Notes: generated by a model from the sequence alone, not told the origin. A stretch of DNA of 64,000 nucleotides from Ruegeria discodermiae (GCF_030758345.1 NZ_JAVAMO010000012.1:62001-126000); one strand, 5' to 3'. Shown: positions 29,842-38,262, numbered from the stretch's first letter. A program made the numbers and translations.

Positions 29842-30399
29842 TCACTTCATCGCATGGCGCAGTCGGTCCAGCGCCAATCTAATCCGAGACTTGATCGTGC
29901 CTAGCGGCAACCCGGTCTGGGCGGCTATTTCGCGATGGCTAAGATCGCCGAAATAGGCCTTTTCGATCAACTCCCGCTGCGCCTCCGGCAAGGCTTTCAG
30001 AGCCTCGCGCAGATGCGCGGTTTCCTGTTGCAGGGAGACGATATCGGCCTGGTCCGGCTCGGCCTCGGGGCCCCAGGTAAGTTCCTCAGGCTCGGGCCTG
30101 CGTTCCTTGCGCAGCAGATCGATCCGGCGGTTCCGCGCAATCGTGTAGACCCAAGTGGCCACCGACGCGCGGGACGGATCGAACAGATGCGCCTTGTGCC
30201 ACAGGGTGGCCATCACCTCCTGGGTGCATTCCTCGGCCTGGCTCGGGGTCGAGCCGGACTTGATGAGGAACGCTTTTACCCGAGGGGCGAAGTGCCGAAA
30301 CAGCTCGGCAAAGGCGGTCTTGTCCTGCGCGCTTCGTATGCGCAGCACATGGGCCACCCACTCCCCTTGTGGTTTGCAACCATCGTCTTCCCTGTTCAC
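29842..30399 (-). CDS. rpoE: ECF sigma factor of the RpoE/ChrR (singlet oxygen) group
   Basis: About 185 residues. Region 2 has 'FAELFRHFAPRVKAFLIKSG', 'AEECTQEVMATLWHKAHLFD' and 'WVYTIARNRRIDLLRKERR'; region 4 has 'GDLSHREIAAQTGLPLGTIK'. This closely follows the R. sphaeroides RpoE pattern, which drives the singlet-oxygen response. The frame is open to an ATG at 30501, but the RpoE-like promoter at 30507-30535 would start transcription at about that codon. The GTG at 30397-30399 with AAGGGA about 9 nt upstream gives a family-like N-terminus and is preferred; an ATG at 30441 is the alternative. Confidence 0.9.
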   Translation of the reverse strand: MNREDDGCKPQGEWVAHVLRIRSAQDKTAFAELFRHFAPRVKAFLIKSGSTPSQAEECTQEVMATLWHKAHLFDPSRASVATWVYTIARNRRIDLLRKERRPEPEELTWGPEAEPDQADIVSLQQETAHLREALKALPEAQRELIEKAYFGDLSHREIAAQTGLPLGTIKSRIRLALDRLRHAMK

Positions 30400-30506
30400 C
30401 GCTGCATTTCCCTTGCGGACAGTCGTTTTCCTTTTCCGCATGACCTGCTGGGCGGCCTCAGCCGCGCCACAGGTTTCAACGGGTTCCACTTCGGCGAACA
30501 TAAACA

Positions 30507-30535
30507 GGTTACGCGCGTGACCCCAAGCCGGATCA
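30507..30535 (-). promoter_or_regulatory. RpoE-type promoter of the sigma/anti-sigma operon
   Basis: On the minus strand TGATCC (30530-30535) and TAACC (30507-30511) are separated by exactly 18 bp, close to the R. sphaeroides RpoE consensus TGATCC-N18-TAAGA. It implies autoregulation of the rpoE-chrR operon and a start site near 30500. Confidence 0.6.
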
Positions 30536-30562
30536 CATGCGGGGATAAAAAAGATTTTCTTT

Positions 30563-30592
30563 TCATCCGAAGCCGTTGATCAATCGTAATGC
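30563..30592 (+). promoter_or_regulatory. RpoE-type promoter of the amine oxidase operon
   Basis: TCATCC (30563-30568), an 18-bp spacer and TAATGC (30587-30592) resemble the RpoE consensus TGATCC-N18-TAAGA with two or three mismatches. It lies 38 bp before the ATG at 30630 and faces away from the rpoE promoter. Confidence 0.45.
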
Positions 30593-30629
30593 AGTTAAGG
30601 AACGGAATAGTGTCGGAGAAACACGAAAT

Positions 30630-31928
30630 ATGCCATTTGAACACTCTGCGGGCGCGCCCCGAAAGATTGCCGTCATCGGCGGCGGTATCTCGGGGATGGG
30701 CGCGGCCAACCTCTTGGCCGATACCCATAACGTCACGCTGTATGAGGCCGAGGGACGATTAGGCGGTCATGCCCGCACTGTCATTGCGGGAAAAAACGGA
30801 GATCAGCCGGTCGATACCGGCTTTATCGTATTCAATCGCGCGACCTATCCACGGCTGATTGGTCTTTTTGACAAGCTGGATGTGCCGGTTGCCGAGAGCA
30901 ATATGAGCTTTGGCGTCTCGGCGCGGGGTGGCGCGGTGGAATATGCGCTGCATGGGGCGGATGCGATGTTTGCCCAGCGGCGTAACATGGCGCGGCCCAG
31001 CTTTCTGCGGATGGTGCGTGATCTGTTCCATTTCAACGCCAATGCCGCGCGCTATGCGCATGACCGCGACATTACCGTTGGGGAACTGTTGCAACGCCTG
31101 GGCACCGGGTCTTGGTTCCGCAAATACTATCTGGAGCCTTTTTCGGGCGCGATCTGGTCAACGCCAAAAGACAAGATTCTGGATTTCCCGGCCTGGGCGA
31201 TGATCCGGTTCTTCGAAAACCACGCGTTGTTGAACTATGACGGGCAGCATCAGTGGTACACGGTGCGCGGTGGCTCGGTCGAATATGTTCGTCGCCTGCA
31301 ACTTGCCATGCAGCGCAAGGGCGTGTCGTTGCGTCTGGGCGCGCCCATTGACGGGGTACGCCGCACCTCGCTTGGGCCGCTGGTCAAGACGAGCGGGGCC
31401 GAGTGGGAGCTTTATGACGAGGTGGTGTTTGCCACCCATTCCGATGATACGCTGGCGCTGCTTACGGATGCGACGCCAAGTGAGCAGGCGGCCCTGTCTG
31501 CGATCCGCTATCAGCCCAACCATGCGGTGCTGCATGCCGATACTGCGCTGATGCCGCGTCGGCAGAAATGCTGGGCCAGTTGGAACCATACCGAGGATGC
31601 GCAGCCGCAATCAGACCGGATCGACCTGACCTATTGGATGAACTCGCTGCAGCCGATCCCCAAGGAGGACCCTCTCTTTGTGACGTTGAATTCGCGCCGC
31701 CGCATCCGCGAAGAGCTGATCTACGAGGCGGCGACCTTCCGCCACCCGGTCTTTGATGCTGGCGCTCTGGCAGCGCAGGAAAAGATTGCCGGTTTCAACG
31801 GGACGGCGGCCACCTGGTTCTGCGGCGCCTGGATGCGCAATGGGTTCCACGAGGACGGGTTGGCCAGTGCGGCCAGCGTTGTGGAAGGCATCAACCGTGT
31901 TGCGATGACACCAATGGCGGCGGAATGA
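30630..31928 (+). CDS. FAD-dependent amine oxidase-like protein of the RpoE stress operon
   Basis: A 432-residue flavoprotein with an N-terminal Rossmann loop 'IAVIGGGISGMGAANLLA' and 'EAEGRLGGHART', then 'VDTGFIVFNRATYPRL', which is typical of the NAD/FAD-binding amine-oxidase-like genes found beside ChrR/RpoE and DUF1365 in alphaproteobacteria. Homologues in R. sphaeroides belong to the RpoE-dependent singlet-oxygen response and are linked to membrane fatty-acid modification; the exact reaction here is unknown. The ATG at 30630 lies downstream of the RpoE-like promoter; earlier in-frame codons would precede it. Overlaps the DUF1365 gene by 4 bp. Confidence 0.88.
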   Translation: MPFEHSAGAPRKIAVIGGGISGMGAANLLADTHNVTLYEAEGRLGGHARTVIAGKNGDQPVDTGFIVFNRATYPRLIGLFDKLDVPVAESNMSFGVSARGGAVEYALHGADAMFAQRRNMARPSFLRMVRDLFHFNANAARYAHDRDITVGELLQRLGTGSWFRKYYLEPFSGAIWSTPKDKILDFPAWAMIRFFENHALLNYDGQHQWYTVRGGSVEYVRRLQLAMQRKGVSLRLGAPIDGVRRTSLGPLVKTSGAEWELYDEVVFATHSDDTLALLTDATPSEQAALSAIRYQPNHAVLHADTALMPRRQKCWASWNHTEDAQPQSDRIDLTYWMNSLQPIPKEDPLFVTLNSRRRIREELIYEAATFRHPVFDAGALAAQEKIAGFNGTAATWFCGAWMRNGFHEDGLASAASVVEGINRVAMTPMAAE

Positions 31929-32686
31929 TCAGGGCGGTGCAACATATCCCGGCCCATACCTTTCATGGGCGAAAGGGCGCGGTGCAAAACGGGTTCCGCT
32001 ATTCTCTGGACTATGTCCTGCTCGACCCCGAGAACGACCAGCCCGAGCCGTTGCTGTTCTCGCGCAAGCGCCCCAGCCTGATGGGTTTTCGTACGCGTGA
32101 TCATGGTGGCACGCCCAAGCAGGGCGAGGGTGCCAGATGGCTGCGCCGGGTGTTCGAGCAATATCAATTGCCGCAACCTCAACGTATCGCGCTGCTGACC
32201 CAGCCGAGGATCATGGGTTATGTGTTCAACCCGGTCAGTTTCTGGCTGTGCTATGATGAGGCGGATGACCTGACCGTGGTCGTGGCCGAGGTGACCAATA
32301 CCTTCGGCACCCGCCATAGCTACATCTGCCACAAGCCAGACCTCACGCCGATCGAACCGAGCGACCGTCTGACCGCGACCAAGCTGCTGCATGTCTCACC
32401 CTTTCAGCCGCGCGAGGGCGGCTACACGTTCCGCTTCGACATCAGCGATGCGCGGATTGGCGTCTGGATCGACTATGGGCGAGAAAATGGCGGGCTGATC
32501 GCGACGCTGACCGGCAAGTGCCAACCTCTGACCAACCGCGCGATCCTTTGGTCGGCCCTGCGCCGCCCGTTCGGCGCGCGGCGGGTGATGGCTCTGATTC
32601 ATTGGCAGGCGATCAAGCTGTGGGTCAAACGCGCGACCTTCCGGCGCGAGCCAGAGCCAATTCAGCCGAATGTGAGCCGGGGATGA
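31925..32686 (+). CDS. DUF1365 family protein
   Basis: A 253-residue protein with family landmarks 'HTFHGRKGAVQNGFRYSLDY', 'GYVFNPVSFWLCYDEADDL' and 'ATKLLHVSPFQPREGGYTF'. DUF1365 genes almost always accompany an amine-oxidase-like flavoprotein and often a cyclopropane-fatty-acid-synthase-like gene; a role in fatty-acid tail modification during singlet-oxygen stress is inferred from that. No cfa-like gene occurs in this window. It overlaps both neighbours by 4 bp (ATGA). Confidence 0.9.
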   Translation: MIRAVQHIPAHTFHGRKGAVQNGFRYSLDYVLLDPENDQPEPLLFSRKRPSLMGFRTRDHGGTPKQGEGARWLRRVFEQYQLPQPQRIALLTQPRIMGYVFNPVSFWLCYDEADDLTVVVAEVTNTFGTRHSYICHKPDLTPIEPSDRLTATKLLHVSPFQPREGGYTFRFDISDARIGVWIDYGRENGGLIATLTGKCQPLTNRAILWSALRRPFGARRVMALIHWQAIKLWVKRATFRREPEPIQPNVSRG

Positions 32687-33930
32687 GCATGGCGCGCACG
32701 GATATCCAGGTGTCAGAGCGGCTCGGGGCCTACGCGCTCTTCGCCGCGCTGCTGTCGGCGGCGGGGTTGCCGCTCTATATCCATGCACCGAAGTTCTTTG
32801 TCGACAGCTATGGCGTGAGCCTGACCGCGCTGGGCGCGGTCCTGTTCGGGCTACGCCTGCTGGACGTGGTGCAGGACCCCGCGCTGGGCTGGCTGGCCGA
32901 ACGGTTGCGCCATCACCGTCAGGCGGCGGTTTCTGTGGCGGTCACTTCGCTGGCGGGCGCAATGGTCGGTCTTTTTGCGATCACACCGCCAGTGGCGCCA
33001 CTCTTGTGGTTCGCGCTGATGCTGACGATCGTGTTTTCTGCCTTCAGCTTTCTGACGATATGTTTCTACGCCCAGGGCGTCAGTAAGGCAGACCATATGG
33101 ACGGGATGGGCCATATCCGCCTGGCGCGCTGGCGCGAGACCGGGGCGCTGCTGGGTGTCTGTGTGGCCGCCATCGCGCCAGTTGGGCTTGCGGCTTTGAC
33201 TGATCAGCCTTTTGCCGGGTTTGCGCTGGGCTTCGCGCTGCTGGCCTGCCTTGCAGGGTGGGCGATGCGCGCTGAATGGGTTGCGGGCCCGCTGCGCAAA
33301 TCCACCGGTTTTGCCCCGGTGCTGCGCGACCGCGTCGCGCGGCGATTGCTGGTGATCGCTTTCCTGAACGCGGCCCCGGTGGCGGTCTCCTCGACACTGT
33401 TTCTGTTCTTCGTCGAAAGCCGTCTGGCCGCGCCGGGTGCCGAAGGCCCTTTGCTGTTGCTGTTCTTCCTCTGTGCCGCCTGCGCCGCTCCGATCTGGGG
33501 CAAGGCAGCAGAGGTCTGGAGCGCGAAACGCGCGTTGATTGCGGGGATGTGCCTGTCGATCCTGTCATTCTGCTTTGCCATCACTTTAGGGGCCGGGGAT
33601 GTGACCGCTTTTGCGATGATCTGTGTCTTCTCGGGTGCGGCCCTTGGCGCGGACCTGACGCTGTTGCCCGCGCTTTTTGCCACCCGGATGGCAAAGATCT
33701 CGCCCACCGCCGCCGAAGGGTTTGGCCTGTGGGCATTTGTGTCGAAATTCTCGCTGGCCATTGCAGCCGTCGCGCTGCTGCCTGCGCTCGAATACGTCGG
33801 GTACCGCTCGGGCGTGGAAAACACAGACGAGGCGTTGCGCCTGCTGTCGATTTTCTACGCCGGGCTGCCCTGCGTCCTCAAACTGGCTGCGCTGGCTTTG
33901 CTGGCGGCCACCGATCTGAAAGGAAACTGA
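32683..33930 (+). CDS. MFS transporter (GPH-like) of the RpoE operon
   Basis: A 415-residue membrane protein with about 12 hydrophobic segments: 'YALFAALLSAAGLPLYIHAP' at the start, 'FGLRLLDVVQDPALGWLAER' (a GPH/MelB-like loop), and 'FCFAITLGAGDVTAFAMICV' later. The substrate is unknown; the operon suggests a membrane-lipid or small-molecule role. The frame is open to 32518, but the ATG at 32683 overlaps the DUF1365 stop and fits the family. The next gene starts at its stop. Confidence 0.87.
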   Translation: MSMARTDIQVSERLGAYALFAALLSAAGLPLYIHAPKFFVDSYGVSLTALGAVLFGLRLLDVVQDPALGWLAERLRHHRQAAVSVAVTSLAGAMVGLFAITPPVAPLLWFALMLTIVFSAFSFLTICFYAQGVSKADHMDGMGHIRLARWRETGALLGVCVAAIAPVGLAALTDQPFAGFALGFALLACLAGWAMRAEWVAGPLRKSTGFAPVLRDRVARRLLVIAFLNAAPVAVSSTLFLFFVESRLAAPGAEGPLLLLFFLCAACAAPIWGKAAEVWSAKRALIAGMCLSILSFCFAITLGAGDVTAFAMICVFSGAALGADLTLLPALFATRMAKISPTAAEGFGLWAFVSKFSLAIAAVALLPALEYVGYRSGVENTDEALRLLSIFYAGLPCVLKLAALALLAATDLKGN

Positions 33931-34517
33931 TGATGGAGGCGATCCTCTATATGGCGCTGGGCGGCGCGATTGTGCTGGCGCTCGGCTTTGCGAAACGACG
34001 ATTCATGTCCTTCCTGTCGCAAAACCCCGGTGACTATGTCGCACGAGGCCCCGATTTCGATCTGCGCACGCATCTCAACGGTCCCATTCAGTGCGAAGGC
34101 GTGATCTATGGGCCAACGGGCCGGGTGACCTCGCGCTTTGTTGGTGATTTTGATGCCAGCTGGCAGGGCAATCGCGGCGTTATGCGGGAACACTTTCGCT
34201 ATGACAGCGGCAACACGCAGGACCGGGAATGGTCTCTGGAACTGGACGCTGAAGGCCGGATTCGCGCTACCGCACCAGACGTGATCGGTGTGGGCGAGGG
34301 GCGGCAGAGCGGCTCGGCTGTGCAATTGCGCTATCGCATCCAATTGCCGGAAAGCGCCGGGTCGCATGTGCTGGATGTTGTGGACTGGATGTATCTGGCC
34401 CCGAACGGCACCATCGTGAACCGCTCGCAATTCCGCAAATTTGGCATTCAGGTGGCCGAACTGGTCGCCACGATGCGCCCTCTTGAGGCCCAGATAGAGG
34501 AGCGCGACGCCGCGTGA
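33930..34517 (+). CDS. DUF3833 family protein
   Basis: A 195-residue protein with one N-terminal hydrophobic segment ('LYMALGGAIVLALGF') and a beta-rich body, 'FDLRTHLNGPIQCEGVIYGP', 'FRYDSGNTQDREWSLELD' and 'DVVDWMYLAPNGTIVNRSQF', as in DUF3833 lipocalin-like proteins. The function is unknown; it is encoded between an MFS transporter and a dehydrogenase in the same stress operon. The ATG at 33930 overlaps the MFS stop. Confidence 0.87.
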   Translation: MMEAILYMALGGAIVLALGFAKRRFMSFLSQNPGDYVARGPDFDLRTHLNGPIQCEGVIYGPTGRVTSRFVGDFDASWQGNRGVMREHFRYDSGNTQDREWSLELDAEGRIRATAPDVIGVGEGRQSGSAVQLRYRIQLPESAGSHVLDVVDWMYLAPNGTIVNRSQFRKFGIQVAELVATMRPLEAQIEERDAA

Positions 34518-35245
34518 GGGAGTGGGCCGGAAAACGCTACTGGGTGGTGGGTGCCAGCGAAGGGCTGGGCGCGGCGCTGGCCGAGATCATGAGCCGCAGC
34601 GGCGCGCATCTGATCCTGTCGGCGCGCTCAACCGACCGGCTTGAGGCGTTGGCCACGGACCTGCCCGGTCCAACCGAAGTGGTGCCAGTGGATGTCTCGG
34701 ACGATGACAGCCTGCGCAAAGCCGCTGCACAGGTCGGCGAGATCGATGGCATGGTGTTTCTGGCCGGTGTCTACTGGCCGATGGCGGCGCAGGAGTGGGA
34801 CTATCTTCAGGCCAATGCTATGGCAGATATCAACTTCACCGGGTTGATGCGCGTGCTCGGTTTGACCCTGCCGCCGATGGTGGCGCGGGATGCGGGCCAT
34901 ATCGTGGTGACCGGCTCGCTATCGGGCTATCGTGGCTTGCCGGGCGCAGTGGGCTATGCTGCATCAAAGGCCGGGACAATGGTGCTGACCGAGGGGCTCT
35001 ATGCCGACCTGCGCAAGACCGGCATTGATGTGCAACTTGCCAATCCTGGCTTTATCCGCACCCGTCTGACCGAAAAGAACAACTTTGCGATGCCTGCGAT
35101 CATGGAGCCTGAGCGCGCCGCACAGATCATGTTCGATCACATGAACACCGATCATTTCCAGCGCGCCTTTCCGGTTCCCTTCGCCTGGTTGTTCCGGCTG
35201 GGACAATTGCTGCCCGACTGGCTCTATTTCCGCCTATTTGCGTAA
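34514..35245 (+). CDS. SDR-family short-chain dehydrogenase of the RpoE operon
   Basis: A 243-residue short-chain dehydrogenase with nucleotide loop 'VVGASEGLGAALAE' (residues 10-23), catalytic Ser ('VVTGSLSGYRGLPG') and YxxxK ('GYAASKAGTM'). It probably reduces or oxidises an acyl or keto group with NAD(P)H; the substrate is unknown. The GTG start at 34514 overlaps the DUF3833 stop, the last of four consecutive 4-bp overlaps that bind the five genes into one operon. Confidence 0.9.
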   Translation: MREWAGKRYWVVGASEGLGAALAEIMSRSGAHLILSARSTDRLEALATDLPGPTEVVPVDVSDDDSLRKAAAQVGEIDGMVFLAGVYWPMAAQEWDYLQANAMADINFTGLMRVLGLTLPPMVARDAGHIVVTGSLSGYRGLPGAVGYAASKAGTMVLTEGLYADLRKTGIDVQLANPGFIRTRLTEKNNFAMPAIMEPERAAQIMFDHMNTDHFQRAFPVPFAWLFRLGQLLPDWLYFRLFA

Positions 35246-35307
35246 GATCAAAGACCGCGCGGCGCGTCCCTGATTGGAATCGATCAGATCACGCGGACAG
35301 GAGAGCG

Positions 35308-35631
35308 ATGCAGATGTTGGAGATTTCAGCGCGCAAGGTGGCGCAGGTAGCAATGATGGCGCGCGAGTTGGGGCGTGCAGAGGGTGAAATGCGAGCCTTC
35401 ATTGACCGGATGGGCGAAGATGAGCAGGCCGAACTGGTCGCGATCATGTGGATCGGGCGCGACAGCTTCGACGTCGAGGAACTGGGCGAAGCGATCCGGA
35501 CCGCCAAGGCCGAGGCCTCGACTCCTTGCGCCGACTACCTGATCGGAACACCGCACCTGTCGGATCATTTGGAGAATGGGTTGGATGCGCTGGGCATCTC
35601 TGCCGAAGACGTTGAAAACGATCTGATGTGA
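35308..35631 (+). CDS. DUF3775 family protein
   Basis: A 107-residue acidic, mostly helical protein: 'LEISARKVAQVAMMARELGR', 'ELVAIMWIGRDSF' and 'TPHLSDHLENGLDALG', the pattern of DUF3775 proteins seen in alphaproteobacteria. No function is known. It begins 63 bp after the SDR gene with its own GGAGAGCG site, so it may or may not belong to that operon. Confidence 0.8.
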   Translation: MQMLEISARKVAQVAMMARELGRAEGEMRAFIDRMGEDEQAELVAIMWIGRDSFDVEELGEAIRTAKAEASTPCADYLIGTPHLSDHLENGLDALGISAEDVENDLM

Positions 35632-35659
35632 GGACGGGCTGATGTGAGGGCGGGGGGCG

Positions 35660-36715
35660 CTAGAGCGCGTCCAGATGGTGCCGGAACGTCTGTTCCGCCC
35701 GCCCCCAAACACCCTTGTTGATATCGCCAAGCGTCAGCAGCGAGGGAAGCAGTTGTGCTGCGTAATCCTGCGAACTTTCAACCGGCAGCATCGAGGGCAG
35801 GTTGTCGATCGCCATGACGTCCAGCGCCGGATCATCGGCGACCCGCAGCACTGGCTGCTCCCAACTGGTTGCGCGGTCATAGACCGGCACCGGGTTATAG
35901 TCGCTGTCGGGGTCGCAGGCGATATCGCCGATTGCAGTCAGGCGACGCGGGGTGTCTAGCGCCGCTTTTGGGACAAAGACGGGCGTGCCGGGTCGGGCGA
36001 AGATGCAGTTCAGGAACAGATCATGTTCGAGGATTTCGGGAAACGGGCCGCCGCTGGCGGTCTCTGCCATATCCCATCGTGTGACCTGCACCCCCATCGC
36101 CTCGCACAGATCGGCAGCCCCGCTGCCGACCCGGCCAAGCGCGCCGATCACAATGGCCGAGGGGCGCGGCTTTCCGCTCGCCTCCAGCTCGGAGGATAAC
36201 GCTGTGCTCAGCGCATCCTTGCTATGATAGGTGCCGACCGGACCGCAAATCGCGCCGTTCTTTTGTGCGGCCCATGCCTTGAGCGTGACCGCCGCCCCGG
36301 CATATCCGGCCCAGTAGCCAAAGGCGGCAACACGCCGGCCATCCTCATCCACCAGATATTCCAGATCATAGAGCGTGCCACCACCTGCCTTGAAGCGTTG
36401 CAGCAGAGCGCGGCCCGAACCTTGCCCCTTGAAGGCGTGACCAAACATGATGTGGCGATGGGGCAGAGATGTGCCATCTTCGGGCAATTCCTTGAGCCCG
36501 AAGATGATCGCGTCCCGTGGTGCCTGTGGCCAGCTATGAGCCGCGGCGATGGCGCAGCCCGCCTGCCGGTAGCCGTCAATGGGGATCGCGCGCGTGTCGC
36601 TGACCTCGATGGTGACCTCGACCCCGGTTGCGATCAGTGCCGCCGCTCCATCGGGGGTCAGCCCCACACGTTCCTCATTTGCGCGCTGTTCGGCGCGGAC
36701 CCAAAGATGTGTCAT
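35660..36715 (-). CDS. Saccharopine dehydrogenase (NAD+, L-lysine-forming)-like protein
   Basis: A 351-residue protein of the alanine dehydrogenase/LYS1 superfamily. 'WVRAEQRANEERVGLTPDGA' at the N-terminus and 'GLKELPEDGTSLPHRHIMFG' match LYS1-type saccharopine dehydrogenases, and 'AIVIGALGRVGSGAADLCE' is the NAD-binding loop. In fungi the enzyme interconverts saccharopine with lysine and 2-oxoglutarate; in marine alphaproteobacteria its physiological role is less clear, since lysine is made by the diaminopimelate path (dapB is in this window). Co-directional with the GST and phosphatase genes upstream. Confidence 0.85.
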   Translation of the reverse strand: MTHLWVRAEQRANEERVGLTPDGAAALIATGVEVTIEVSDTRAIPIDGYRQAGCAIAAAHSWPQAPRDAIIFGLKELPEDGTSLPHRHIMFGHAFKGQGSGRALLQRFKAGGGTLYDLEYLVDEDGRRVAAFGYWAGYAGAAVTLKAWAAQKNGAICGPVGTYHSKDALSTALSSELEASGKPRPSAIVIGALGRVGSGAADLCEAMGVQVTRWDMAETASGGPFPEILEHDLFLNCIFARPGTPVFVPKAALDTPRRLTAIGDIACDPDSDYNPVPVYDRATSWEQPVLRVADDPALDVMAIDNLPSMLPVESSQDYAAQLLPSLLTLGDINKGVWGRAEQTFRHHLDAL

Positions 36716-36718
36716 TGG

Positions 36719-37333
36719 TCAGAGCATTCCGGCAGCGATTACAGCCTGCACCGAGGGGCGCGCAGCCATGGCATCGCGGAAGGCAGTGATCTTGGGATAA
36801 GCGGACGGATCAACGCCGTCCCCCTCTAGCCAGCTACACACCACGTAGAGGTAACAATCGGCAAGACTGACCTGTTCGCCCAGCACGAAAGGCCCGCGCA
36901 TCCCGTTGGCCTCGATATAGGCGCAGCAGTCGTTCATGGTCTCGGGGACCTTAGCCTTCATGTCCTCCCAACTGCTTTCCTGATCAGCCCAGCGATGACC
37001 GCGCAGCCGGTGGGCGTGATTCACATGCATGGTCGAAGCCAGGTAATACATCACCTCGCGCATCCGGGCCGCCAGCACCAGGTCGCCGGGCACTAGCCCC
37101 GCCTGTGGCGCCAGCGCAGCGACATAATCCAGCAGCGCGCCGGTTTCGGTCAGGATGCCACCCTCGACCGCCAGCGCCGGTACCCGGCCTTTGGGGTTGA
37201 TCTGCTGATAGGCGGTCCCGGTTTGCTCGCCCGCCGCGAAATCCAGCTTGATCGCCTCATAGGGCAGCCCGGCTTCTTCCAGTGCGATGGCCACAGCCAC
37301 CGAGATGGTGCGCGGCGCGTAGTAGAGTTGCAT
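36719..37333 (-). CDS. Glutathione S-transferase family protein
   Basis: A 204-residue GST: a thioredoxin-like N-terminal domain ('MQLYYAPRTISVAVAIALEE', 'NPKGRVPALAVEGGILTETG') and an all-helical C-terminal domain ('FVLGEQVSLADCYLYVVCSW'). It probably conjugates glutathione or protects against electrophiles. It is 3 bp upstream of the saccharopine dehydrogenase gene and 13 bp downstream of the phosphatase gene, forming a three-gene unit. Confidence 0.9.
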   Translation of the reverse strand: MQLYYAPRTISVAVAIALEEAGLPYEAIKLDFAAGEQTGTAYQQINPKGRVPALAVEGGILTETGALLDYVAALAPQAGLVPGDLVLAARMREVMYYLASTMHVNHAHRLRGHRWADQESSWEDMKAKVPETMNDCCAYIEANGMRGPFVLGEQVSLADCYLYVVCSWLEGDGVDPSAYPKITAFRDAMAARPSVQAVIAAGML

Positions 37334-37346
37334 GTCAGCGACCTCC

Positions 37347-37997
37347 TCAGAGATGGGTCTGCGCGAATTGCCGATCCGGTGCTTCCAGATGCGGAATGGC
37401 GTTGAACAGAACCGGGCTCAAATCCGACCCGATCGTGTGCAGACGATGCAGCGAGGTGTTCATGATGGCAAGAGCCACCCGCGCCATCGATCGCGTATCC
37501 AGCCCCAGCACCTGCCGCATCGCCATCGAAATCAGACCTCCGGAGGTCACCACAATGGCGGGGCCGCTGCCCTGGTTGATCTCGGTCAGCACGCTGCGCA
37601 CCCGCGTGTCGAATTCGGTAAAGGTTTCGGGCGGATTGTCGATTTCGTCGTTTTCCCAGGCGGAGAAAGTCAGTGGCAGGTGATCGACGAAACCTTCGCG
37701 ATCTTTCGGGACCTCCACGCCTTTCTGATCTTCCAGCAGATTTGCAAGGGTGAAGTACTCGATCTCGTTCAAGCGTGCATCCCGAACAGGGTCGGCAAAA
37801 CCCATGCTGGCGGCGGTTTCGATATGGCGGATCAGCGTGCCGCAATAGACCCTGGTGTGGTGGCTGCCCGTATCGCGCAGATGCGCGCCCAGCCAACTGG
37901 CTTGCTGATGGCCCAAGGGGCTGAGCTTGTCATAGCTGACTTCATCGCGGGCGGCTGTATTGGCCTGACCGTGACGAACGAGGGTGATATGTGACAT
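37347..37997 (-). CDS. Histidine phosphatase family protein
   Basis: A 216-residue branch-1 histidine phosphatase with the RHG motif ('ITLVRHGQANTAARDEVSYD'), 'LSPLGHQQASWLG' and 'GPAIVVTSGGLISMAMRQVL', where the second catalytic His of phosphoglycerate mutases is replaced by Gly-Gly in 'TSGG' (dPGM has 'VaHGg'). The substrate is unknown. The ATG at 37995-37997 has GGAGAG 8 nt upstream; a GTG at 38003 is the alternative. Confidence 0.85.
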   Translation of the reverse strand: MSHITLVRHGQANTAARDEVSYDKLSPLGHQQASWLGAHLRDTGSHHTRVYCGTLIRHIETAASMGFADPVRDARLNEIEYFTLANLLEDQKGVEVPKDREGFVDHLPLTFSAWENDEIDNPPETFTEFDTRVRSVLTEINQGSGPAIVVTSGGLISMAMRQVLGLDTRSMARVALAIMNTSLHRLHTIGSDLSPVLFNAIPHLEAPDRQFAQTHL

Positions 37998-38132
37998 TGG
38001 CACTGCTCTCCGGTTTGGTCCGTCTTAGGCCAGCCGGGCGATTTGCACCATATGTGATCTGTGCCCGATGTTCATTGCATCGAACATAAAAGGGGCAAGC
38101 CAGTTCAACCCATTCCTGCTGTGCGGAGAAGT

Positions 38133-38226
38133 GAGAGGTTGGACATCGACCCAAGCGGGGCTCGTTGTGGCTGCTTCCTTCCGGACCTGACCAGGTTGGC
38201 GAGGCGCTCGCCCGCGCCAACCTCTC
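38133..38226 (-). ncRNA. ffs: Small signal recognition particle RNA (4.5S-type)
   Basis: Read on the minus strand, the RNA contains the nearly invariant SRP core GGTCAGGTCCGGAAGGAAGC within a hairpin, and the ends GAGAGGTTGG and CCAACCTCTC pair. A length of about 94 nt fits the bacterial domain-IV-only SRP RNA, which binds Ffh and docks to FtsY for co-translational membrane targeting. A sigma-70 promoter lies 7 bp upstream of the 5' end. The 3' end is set by the terminal stem; a weak T-run follows. Confidence 0.95.
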
Positions 38227-38233
38227 AGGCGTC

Positions 38234-38262
38234 GATATAGGCGCGATCCGCAGGGTTGGCAA
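38234..38262 (-). promoter_or_regulatory. Sigma-70 promoter of the SRP RNA gene
   Basis: On the minus strand TTGCCA (38257-38262), a 17-bp spacer and TATATC (38234-38239). Seven bases further lies the first G of the paired SRP RNA end, where transcription is expected to start. Confidence 0.65.

Noticed and set aside
32518-32682. N-terminal extension of the MFS frame
   Set aside because: It overlaps the DUF1365 gene in another frame; the ATGA overlap at 32683 is the better start.
33276-33929. N-terminal extension of the DUF3833 frame
   Set aside because: It lies within the MFS gene in another frame and has no membrane-protein pattern; the ATG at 33930 fits the operon overlaps.
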